Assembly: GCA_902465215.1 (NCBI GenBank)
Contig: CABQMM010000129.1
Coordinates: 1 to 5,039, forward strand
Source of the DNA: an uncultured Bacillota bacterium
GTDB taxonomy: Bacteria > Bacillota > Clostridia > Peptostreptococcales > Anaerovoracaceae
Length of the DNA stretch: 5,039 nt
Direction: 5' to 3'
The position numbers and the translations under genes are program-made. Below, piece by piece: positions 1-5,039 of this stretch. How positions within the stretch are numbered: the first letter of the stretch is position 1; every line of letters starts with the position of its first letter. The notes under the pieces were generated by a model. That model worked only from the letters and a program-made list of their open reading frames with translations. It was not told the DNA's origin and did not search any database.

Positions 1-662
1 ATGGAGAAGAGGTTCTCAACAAAATCCATCCCGGCGGGTTCAAGCACAATGTCCAAAGTCTGCGGGTTGCAGATGCAATTGAATCCACGCAGTCGCGGCG
101 TGGCATGAATCTGACGATGGAAGTTCGTGACGGCATTGTCAATCATACGGGAAGCGGAATTCCGTTCACTTTAGAAGGGCAGATTGTAAAGCTCAGCGAC
201 CGCATCGCCTATATCAACCACGACATTGACGATGCGATTCGCAGCGGCGTTATATCGACAGAGGATCTTCCGGAAAAGGCCATCCGCGTGTTCGGCGCGA
301 CGCACCGCGAACGCATCAATAATATGGTTACAGATGTTATTGTAAACAGTGACGGTAAAGACAGAATCTGTCAAAGTCCTGAATTTAAAACGAATCTGGA
401 TTCCCTTCGTACTTTTATGTTTGCAAATGTCTATAAGAGCAGCAGAGTAAAGCGGGAAGAAGATTTGAACAAGGTCGAAGTTGTCATCAGTTCTCTTTAC
501 GACTATTTTATTAAGAATATCGACCAGCTTCCCGAAGACATGAAGGAAATTGCAGAGCGTGACGGAAAAAATGAGGCAGTTAAGGATTATGTGGCAGGAA
601 TGACAGACCGCTTTGCTTTAGCGGCTTATACGGATTTATTCGTTCCGAAAGGCTGGAAATAG
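1..662 (+). CDS. dgt: Deoxyguanosinetriphosphate triphosphohydrolase (dGTPase, HD superfamily), C-terminal part, 5'-truncated by the window
   Basis: This protein is predicted to hydrolyse dGTP, and perhaps other dNTPs, to the deoxynucleoside and triphosphate in the cytoplasm, so it helps set the dNTP pool. The frame is open from base 3 without a start, giving 219 complete codons before the TAG at 660-662. Family members have roughly 330 residues or more, so about a third is missing, including the first His and the HD pair of the metal site. What remains is characteristic. It starts GEEVLNKIHPGGFKHNVQSL, just after the expected GHxPFGHxGE motif. The last metal-binding aspartate lies in RIAYINHDIDDAI (Asp codon 222-224), and the C-terminal signature DYVAGMTDRFAL is present. 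The ATG at 105 lies inside the conserved domain and is not a real start. The family call is secure; substrate preference cannot be read from the sequence. A likely terminator overlaps its stop codon. Confidence 0.93.
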   Translation, partial: GEEVLNKIHPGGFKHNVQSLRVADAIESTQSRRGMNLTMEVRDGIVNHTGSGIPFTLEGQIVKLSDRIAYINHDIDDAIRSGVISTEDLPEKAIRVFGATHRERINNMVTDVIVNSDGKDRICQSPEFKTNLDSLRTFMFANVYKSSRVKREEDLNKVEVVISSLYDYFIKNIDQLPEDMKEIAERDGKNEAVKDYVAGMTDRFALAAYTDLFVPKGWK

Positions 663-680
663 CGGGCGAACGGATTTTTT
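638..680 (+). terminator. Probable intrinsic terminator overlapping the dgt stop codon
   Basis: Bases 638-645 (ATTCGTTC) pair with 668-675 (GAACGGAT) in an 8-bp stem with one G-T pair. A small inner stem (GCT 652-654 with AGC 661-663) closes a six-base loop holding the first base of the TAG. Six T residues at 675-680 follow directly. The 5' arm is inside the last codons of dgt. Stem strength is moderate and the internal loop is asymmetric, so termination may be partial. The placement, at the end of dgt and ahead of a -10 box for dnaG, supports separate transcription units. This was paired by eye; no folding energy was computed. Confidence 0.42.
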
Positions 681-736
681 ACTGACTTGTTTCGACATTT
701 TTTGAAAAGAAAAAAGGAAACGACCCATTTCCCTCG

Positions 737-749
737 TATAATAAACTAT
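737..749 (+). promoter_or_regulatory. Candidate promoter -10 element for the dnaG–rpoD operon
   Basis: A perfect TATAAT lies at 737-742, about 30 bases before the preferred dnaG start. Transcription would begin near 749 and give a leader of roughly 23 bases containing the GGAG sites. No good -35 hexamer sits at 15-20 bp spacing: that stretch (711-721) is an A-rich run ending GGAAAC. An extended -10 is only half matched, with T at 734 but C instead of G at 735. The call rests on the -10 box and its position in the only sizeable gap, so it may be a weak or activator-dependent promoter. A TATAAA at 747-752 is a second, weaker possibility. Confidence 0.42.
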
Positions 750-761
750 AAAGGTTTTTAT

Positions 762-771
762 GGAGCGGAGA
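762..771 (+). promoter_or_regulatory. Ribosome binding site deciding the dnaG start at 772
   Basis: GGAGCGGAGA precedes the ATG at 772. The first GGAG (762-765) is six bases from that ATG, an ideal distance; the second (767-770) is too close to act. The competing ATG at 760 has only AAAGG (750-754) five bases upstream, which would lie at the extreme 5' end of a transcript from the predicted promoter. Starting at 772 also gives a protein beginning MGRFINN, which aligns well with the MG start of Bacillus subtilis DnaG. The 760 start would add only MERR. Confidence 0.6.
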
Positions 772-2538
772 ATGGGTCGATTTATTAATAATGCGAGCAT
801 TGATGAACTGAAGTCCCGAATCAATATTGTCGATGAGGTGGCGAAGGTTGTGGACTTAAAACGGGCAGGCGCGAATTATAAAGGGTGCTGTCCGTTTCAT
901 AATGAGAAAACACCTTCTTTTGTCGTATCGGAACAGAAACAGATTTTTACCTGCTTCGGATGCGGGGAAAGCGGAAATGTCATCAAGTTCACGCAGCGTT
1001 ATTATAATTTGGACTTCACGGAAGCCGTCGAGAAGCTGGCGAAGGAAAACGGAATCACGATTCAGATCGGCGGACGGGAAGACAAGGACAGAGAAAGATA
1101 TTACGAAATAAACAGAGAAGCGGCTCGTTTTTTCTATCGAAGTTTTACGGAAGCCCAAAATCCCGGCTATTCCTATATGAAAAAGCGCGGCATAGAGGAT
1201 CCGATACTGAAAAAATTCGGCATTGGCTATGCTGACGAAGAATGGGACAGCCTTTACCGTTATTTTAAAGACAAAGGCGTGGAAGAAAAGATTTTGCTCG
1301 AACTTGGACTGATTTCTGAAAACAAGGGCAGGTATTACGATAAATTCCGCAATCGCGTGATGTTTCCGATTATCAATACGAGCGGAAAGGTCATCGGCTT
1401 CGGAGGACGCGCAATCGGCGATGCGCAGCCGAAATATTTGAATTCGCCCGAAAACCGGGTTTTCCAAAAAAAGAATAATCTGTATGCGCTGAACATCTGC
1501 AAACAAGAAATCGGACGAGAAAACTGCGCAATCATGGTTGAAGGGTATATGGATGTCATTTCTCTGTATCAGGGCGGTGTGCGCAATGCCATCGCTTCTC
1601 TGGGAACGGCACTGACTGAAAATCAGGCGAAGCTCATCAAGCGCTACACAAAAAATATTGTCTTATCCTATGACGCCGACCAGGCGGGCAGAAAGGCGGC
1701 GCTTCGCGGAATTGACGTACTTGGCGCGCAGGAATGTAAGGTTAAGGTGCTGCATGTGACGGACGGAAAAGATCCCGACGAATTCATTAAACAGCACGGG
1801 AAAACGGCTTTTTTGGAACTTGTTGATAAAGCTTTGCCGATGATTGACTATAAACTTGATTCAATCAGACAAAATGTGGATATAAATACAGAGGAAGGCA
1901 AAATTGACTTCGTGAAGCGGGCGGCAGAGCTTTTGAGGACTTTGAGCCCTGTGGAAACGGATATTTACATAAAAAAACTCTCAAAAGACCTGAAAATTGC
2001 TGAAGGAGCTATAAGAATGGAAATCTTAGGCAATAATAATGGCGGTGAGCATCGGATTCAGCATCATTATGAGCGCGCGGAAAGAACTCTTGAAGAACAG
2101 GAAAAAGAGAAGCTTTCCTCTTTGGAGCTGACGCTGATGAAGGTTTTGATTACGAATCCACCGTTTGTAGAAGAGCTTTTGGATAAACAGGAAATTATGC
2201 AGAGCCGGTTGGCGAAGCGTGTTTTGAACATTATGTTCGAGCTGTATGGAATGCAGGAGGATTTTGACCAGGCGGAAATTTTGGAACGGCTGGAGCCTGC
2301 AGAGAGCTTGATGCTGACCGAAGAACTTGAAAAAATTATCATTGCGGGCAACGAGGACAAGGTCTTTTCGGAGTGCCTGCGGAACTGGAAACTGTCAAAA
2401 CTGCTTTCCAGAGAAAAGGAAATTATCGCACGCCTTTCGTTGGCAGACGAAGAGGTTGGTGAAAATTCAATAAAAGAACTGACGGAAGAACTTATGAAGG
2501 TTCAAATGAAAATTAAAACATACGGGGGAAGAAGTTAA
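772..2538 (+). CDS. dnaG: DNA primase DnaG
   Basis: DnaG makes the short RNA primers for replication, working with the replicative helicase at the fork. From ATG 772 it has 588 residues, a normal length; an in-frame ATG at 760 would give 592. Using the 588 numbering, the N-terminal CHC2 zinc domain (about 1-100) has ligands C40, H43, C61 and C64 in [11 protein letters not shown] and [11 protein letters not shown]. The polymerase core follows, with the basic RNRVMFPI motif near 193-200 and [16 protein letters not shown]. The TOPRIM metal site is E257 in MVEGYMDV plus D301 and D303 in YDADQAG. A polar, glycine/asparagine- and Glu-rich linker at about 420-450 leads to the helical C-terminal helicase-binding domain, which is poorly conserved, as is usual. 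All catalytic residues checked are present. The stop TAA shares one base with the rpoD start (TAATG), so translation is probably coupled. Confidence 0.97.
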   Translation: MGRFINNASIDELKSRINIVDEVAKVVDLKRAGANYKGCCPFHNEKTPSFVVSEQKQIFTCFGCGESGNVIKFTQRYYNLDFTEAVEKLAKENGITIQIGGREDKDRERYYEINREAARFFYRSFTEAQNPGYSYMKKRGIEDPILKKFGIGYADEEWDSLYRYFKDKGVEEKILLELGLISENKGRYYDKFRNRVMFPIINTSGKVIGFGGRAIGDAQPKYLNSPENRVFQKKNNLYALNICKQEIGRENCAIMVEGYMDVISLYQGGVRNAIASLGTALTENQAKLIKRYTKNIVLSYDADQAGRKAALRGIDVLGAQECKVKVLHVTDGKDPDEFIKQHGKTAFLELVDKALPMIDYKLDSIRQNVDINTEEGKIDFVKRAAELLRTLSPVETDIYIKKLSKDLKIAEGAIRMEILGNNNGGEHRIQHHYERAERTLEEQEKEKLSSLELTLMKVLITNPPFVEELLDKQEIMQSRLAKRVLNIMFELYGMQEDFDQAEILERLEPAESLMLTEELEKIIIAGNEDKVFSECLRNWKLSKLLSREKEIIARLSLADEEVGENSIKELTEELMKVQMKIKTYGGRS

Positions 2539-3767
2539 TGGCAACAGAAGACAAAAAGATGAATGCAGAAAGTGTTAATCCGACGGACAACTGTGAGACG
2601 TCAAATGATTCCTATGCGCAGGATGCAGCAAGTAGCGAACTTACAGAAGATAGAAAACAGGAGCTGCTTAAAGAACTTGTTGACAAGGGTAAGACATCGA
2701 AAAACAAGCTGACCTATACGTCAATCGCCGACATTTTAGAGTCTGCAGATTTGGACAAGAATCAGATGGACGATATTTACGAGCTTTTGATGTCCAAGGG
2801 CATTGAAATTGTTTCAGAAACCGAGCCGGATGATTTCGATATTATTTTAGAAGATGATACTGACTTGACGGAAGACCCCGATATTATTATTGAAGAAGCT
2901 AACGATCTGGATTTAGAGGCTACTATGCCAAAGGGCGTGACAGTCGATGATCCGGTTAGAATGTATTTGAAAGAAATCGGTAAGGTGCCGCTGCTTTCGG
3001 CGGACGAGGAAATCGAGCTTGCCAGAAGAATGGAAAACGGTGATGAGGACGCGAAAAAGCGGCTTTGCGAGGCGAATCTGCGTCTGGTTGTCAGCATTGC
3101 CAAGCGTTATGTTGGGCGTGGTATGCTTTTCCTCGATTTGATTCAGGAGGGAAACCTTGGCTTGATTAAGGCCGTAGATAAATTTGACTACACGAAGGGC
3201 TATAAATTCTCGACTTATGCGACATGGTGGATCAGACAGGCAATTACCCGCTCCATTGCTGACCAGGCGAGAACGATTCGTATTCCGGTTCACATGGTTG
3301 AGACCATCAACAAGCTCATCCGTGTGTCCAGACAGCTCCTGCAGACTTACGGGCGTGAACCGACCCCGGAAGAAATTGCTGCAGAAATGGGGCTTTCAGT
3401 AGAAAAAGTAAGAGAAATTCAGAAAATTGCGCAGGAACCGGTTTCTCTCGAAACGCCTATCGGTGAGGAAGAGGACAGCCATCTTGGCGATTTCATTCCG
3501 GATGAGGATGTTCCGGCACCGGCAGAGGCGGCAGCGTTCTCCATGCTGAAAGAGCAGCTTGTTGAGGTACTGGATACTTTGACAGAGAGAGAGCAAAAAG
3601 TCCTCAAGCTTCGTTTCGGTCTTGAGGACGGAAGAGCAAGAACGCTTGAAGAGGTGGGCAAGGAGTTTGAAGTTACGCGTGAGCGTATTCGTCAGATTGA
3701 AGCCAAAGCACTTCGGAAACTGCGCCATCCGAGCAGAAGCAAGAAACTGAAGGATTATTTGGAATAG
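2538..3767 (+). CDS. rpoD: RNA polymerase primary sigma factor (sigma-70 / SigA)
   Basis: This is the housekeeping sigma factor, which directs RNA polymerase to -10/-35 promoters. It has 409 residues, against 371 in B. subtilis SigA. The order is: a polar N-terminal tail (1-38), region 1.1 (about 39-92), an acidic linker (95-128) with a tandem 14-residue duplication, region 1.2 from [12 protein letters not shown] (137-148), and region 2 with [32 protein letters not shown] and the -10-reading, DNA-melting [14 protein letters not shown] (223-236). Region 3 follows, then region 4 with the -35-reading helix-turn-helix [20 protein letters not shown] (371-390). Region 1.1 and the invariant region 2.4 sequence mark a primary, not alternative, sigma factor. 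GGGGGAAG (2524-2531) lies six bases before the ATG, which overlaps the dnaG stop. No convincing internal promoter was seen within dnaG. Confidence 0.98.
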   Translation: MATEDKKMNAESVNPTDNCETSNDSYAQDAASSELTEDRKQELLKELVDKGKTSKNKLTYTSIADILESADLDKNQMDDIYELLMSKGIEIVSETEPDDFDIILEDDTDLTEDPDIIIEEANDLDLEATMPKGVTVDDPVRMYLKEIGKVPLLSADEEIELARRMENGDEDAKKRLCEANLRLVVSIAKRYVGRGMLFLDLIQEGNLGLIKAVDKFDYTKGYKFSTYATWWIRQAITRSIADQARTIRIPVHMVETINKLIRVSRQLLQTYGREPTPEEIAAEMGLSVEKVREIQKIAQEPVSLETPIGEEEDSHLGDFIPDEDVPAPAEAAAFSMLKEQLVEVLDTLTEREQKVLKLRFGLEDGRARTLEEVGKEFEVTRERIRQIEAKALRKLRHPSRSKKLKDYLE

Positions 3768-3785
3768 GCAAAGGGAAGGCAGCAT

Positions 3786-4496
3786 ATGATTAAGCTAAGC
3801 CCAAGACTGAAAAAAATTGCAGATCAAATAAATGTGGGAGAAACCATGGCGGACATTGGAACCGATCATGGTTTTCTGCCTGTTTATCTGTGGGAAAATA
3901 AGATATGTCCAAGCGTCGTTATGGCAGACATCAGCAGAGGCTCTCTGGCAAAGGCAGAGGAAAACTGCAAAATGCTTTATCCTGATACGAAGTTCGATTT
4001 ACGGCTTGGCTCCGGCATAGAAGTTCTTGCACCGGGTGAAGTGGATGCGGTTGTAATGGCAGGTATGGGCGGTATACTGATGACGGAAATCTTACAGCAG
4101 GATTTAGCAAAAGCACAGTCCTTTAAAAAACTGATTTTGCAGCCCCGAAAGGATGTTGGAAAACTTCGATTTTGGCTGTACGATCACGGCTTCAGCATTA
4201 TAGGCGAGAACCTTGTGAGAGAGCGAAAATATATCTGTGAGGTTTTGACGGCGATTCCGAAGGAGGTTGCCATCATGAGACAGATGAACGGGGATGATAT
4301 TGAGTATGAGTTTCCGCATACGCTTTTGGACTACCGTGATGAACTGCTTACGGAATATCTGAGCATTAAAAAGAGACTGGAAGTTGAGATTTTAGAGAAT
4401 ATGCGGAAGGGAAAATATACTACGCCGCGCGAAATACGGCATCAGGAATACCGGATTTCGTATTTGGAATATCTTTTAAGGAGTAACGCGAGATGA
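3786..4496 (+). CDS. trmK: tRNA (adenine(22)-N1)-methyltransferase TrmK
   Basis: TrmK uses S-adenosylmethionine to methylate N1 of adenine 22 in the D-loop region of certain tRNAs, in the cytoplasm. The 236-residue length is typical (B. subtilis YqfN family). The Rossmann-like class I methyltransferase fold shows motif I as ADIGTDHGFLP (22-32), the acidic end of strand 2 in ADIS (47-50), RLGSGIEVL (73-81), and the family signature DAVVMAGMGG (87-96), followed by LILQP (116-120). The last 55 residues or so are charged and helical, matching the C-terminal coiled-coil extension of TrmK. AGGGAAGG (3772-3779) sits six bases before the ATG, and the gap after rpoD is only 18 bases with no promoter, so it is co-transcribed. 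Its stop overlaps the next gene by four bases (ATGA). Confidence 0.93.
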   Translation: MIKLSPRLKKIADQINVGETMADIGTDHGFLPVYLWENKICPSVVMADISRGSLAKAEENCKMLYPDTKFDLRLGSGIEVLAPGEVDAVVMAGMGGILMTEILQQDLAKAQSFKKLILQPRKDVGKLRFWLYDHGFSIIGENLVRERKYICEVLTAIPKEVAIMRQMNGDDIEYEFPHTLLDYRDELLTEYLSIKKRLEVEILENMRKGKYTTPREIRHQEYRISYLEYLLRSNAR

Positions 4497-5039
4497 GAAT
4501 TGACGATTTTATCAAAGAAGTGGAGAGAATCGCGCCGCTTGAGCTTCAGGAGGAATGGGACAATTCCGGCATTCAGATAAGAGCCTCAAACGGAGAAATC
4601 AGAAGAGTTTTGGTTGCTCTTGAGATTAACGACGGAGTCATTGACGAAGCGATTGGTGCGGGCGCGGACTTGATTTTGACGCATCATCCGCTGATTTTCG
4701 GAAGCTTGAAAAAGGTTGACGGAAATGAGATTACGGGAAATCATATAGTGAAGCTTATAAAGCGAGGTATCAGCGTCTATTCCACGCATACGCCGTTCGA
4801 TAAATGTATCGGAGGCAACAATGATTATCTCGCTAGAATCCTTGGAATCGAAGATATTGGAGCGCTTCCGGGCGATGACACCTGCATCTGCAGGATGGGA
4901 ACGCTCAGCAGACCGATGAACTGTGCGGCTTTTGCGGAGCATGCATCGCTGGCGCTGGGAATAGAGAAGCAGTTCTTTAACTTTGCGGGAATTCCCGACG
5001 AAATTGTTTCGAAAATCGGATGGTGCACCGGCTCAGGTG
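4493..5039 (+). CDS. NIF3 / YqfO / YbgI family dinuclear-metal protein, 3'-truncated by the window
   Basis: This family has a dinuclear metal centre. Some members are labelled GTP cyclohydrolase 1 type 2, but the physiological role is uncertain, so I assign no symbol. 182 complete codons are visible, starting MRIDDFIKEVERIAPLELQ; the end is beyond the window. Hallmarks are EEWDNSGIQI (residues 20-29), the metal-binding histidine pair in LILTHHPLIFG (about 60-70), HTPFDKCIGGNND (about 98-110) with its metal-binding Asp, and CTGSG at 178-182, the conserved glycine turn near the C-terminal metal motif. CTGSG appears at the position expected for short YbgI-type proteins, so the PII/CutA-like insertion of the 373-residue B. 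subtilis YqfO is absent. AAGGAG (4478-4483) lies nine bases before the ATG, which overlaps the trmK stop (ATGA). The trmK–NIF3 pairing is widely conserved. Confidence 0.92.
   Translation, partial: MRIDDFIKEVERIAPLELQEEWDNSGIQIRASNGEIRRVLVALEINDGVIDEAIGAGADLILTHHPLIFGSLKKVDGNEITGNHIVKLIKRGISVYSTHTPFDKCIGGNNDYLARILGIEDIGALPGDDTCICRMGTLSRPMNCAAFAEHASLALGIEKQFFNFAGIPDEIVSKIGWCTGSG

Larger units (their letters stand above)
721..779 (+). repeat. Inverted repeat enclosing the dnaG promoter -10, ribosome binding site and start
   Basis: Bases 721-729 (CGACCCATT) and 771-779 (AATGGGTCG) are perfect inverted copies. Pairing continues inward with two single-base bulges on the 3' side (G770 and C766): TCC 730-732 with GGA 767-769, and CTC 733-735 with GAG 763-765. 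That gives 15 base pairs around a 27-base loop (736-762). The 3' arm contains almost all of both GGAG motifs and the ATG at 772. The loop contains TATAAT, AAAGG (750-754) and a second ATG at 760. Read as RNA it could block dnaG translation on read-through transcripts. Read as DNA it could be a pair of operator half-sites about 50 bp apart. The pairing is seen directly; the function is inferred. Confidence 0.5.

Noticed and set aside
1..111. Short frame beginning with ATG at base 1
   Set aside because: It is out of frame with the clear dGTPase coding sequence, has only 36 codons, and starts with ATG only because of where the window was cut.
698..715. T6/A6 hairpin (698-703 with 710-715, loop GAAAAG)
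   Set aside because: The stem is only A-T pairs and would be very weak. It is more likely a by-product of the A/T-rich promoter upstream region.
716..738. ECF-type sigma promoter (GGAAAC with CGTA)
   Set aside because: The spacer is only 13 bp, well short of the roughly 16 bp such promoters use.
856..1506. 216-codon open frame on the minus strand inside dnaG
   Set aside because: It is exactly opposite the dnaG codons, which often leaves the antisense frame open. It has no ribosome binding site evidence and no recognisable domain.
1856..1886. Possible internal promoter TTGATT–19 bp–TATAAA within dnaG
   Set aside because: The spacing is long, the -35 is imperfect, and there is no extended -10. 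It lies more than 650 bases before rpoD, so chance is the better explanation.
2440..2471. Possible rpoD promoter TTGGCA with a downstream TTCAAT
   Set aside because: The -10 match is poor and the spacing is 20 bp, so it cannot be supported as a promoter.
3396..3785. 129-codon minus-strand frame opposite the 3' end of rpoD
   Set aside because: It lies against the highly conserved sigma regions 3-4. The peptide has low-complexity, shadow-like composition and no family features.
4432..4465. 7-bp inverted repeat AAATACG/CGTATTT near the end of trmK
   Set aside because: It has a 20-base loop inside coding sequence with no T run. A match of this length is expected by chance.

Overview
The window reads as ordinary, compact bacterial chromosome from a low-to-mid GC Firmicute, most likely an anaerobic member of the Clostridia. 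This rests on three observations: the gene order dgt–dnaG–rpoD–trmK–NIF3, strong purine-rich Shine-Dalgarno sites (AGGGAAGG, AAGGAG), and protein sequences that match the Firmicute versions of these families. I cannot name the genus or species. All supported genes lie on the + strand and nearly every base is coding. I see no RNA gene, insertion sequence, CRISPR array or prophage.

Layout: (1) 1-662 is the 3' part of a dGTP triphosphohydrolase (HD superfamily) whose beginning lies upstream of the window. (2) 663-771 is the only real intergenic gap. It appears to hold an intrinsic terminator overlapping the dgt stop codon, a consensus -10 box, and a bulged 15-bp inverted repeat that buries the ribosome binding site and preferred start codon of the next gene. 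(3) 772-2538 is DNA primase, dnaG. (4) 2538-3767 is the primary sigma factor, rpoD/sigA, overlapping dnaG by one base. (5) 3786-4496 is the tRNA m1A22 methyltransferase, trmK. (6) 4493 to the window end is a NIF3/YqfO-family protein, overlapping trmK by four bases and cut off by the window edge.

From dnaG onward the genes look like one translationally coupled operon. It is a clostridial form of the macromolecular-synthesis operon that joins replication priming (DnaG) with transcription initiation (RpoD), followed by the widely conserved trmK–NIF3 pair. A dNTP hydrolase just upstream adds control of the nucleotide pool, but it seems to be a separate transcription unit.

No previously undescribed multi-gene system is visible. 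The observation most worth checking is the RNA/DNA structure at 721-779. A transcript reading through from dgt could fold the dnaG start region shut, whereas one starting at the predicted local promoter would lack the 5' arm. A second, smaller oddity is a 14-residue acidic tandem duplication in the linker of the sigma factor.
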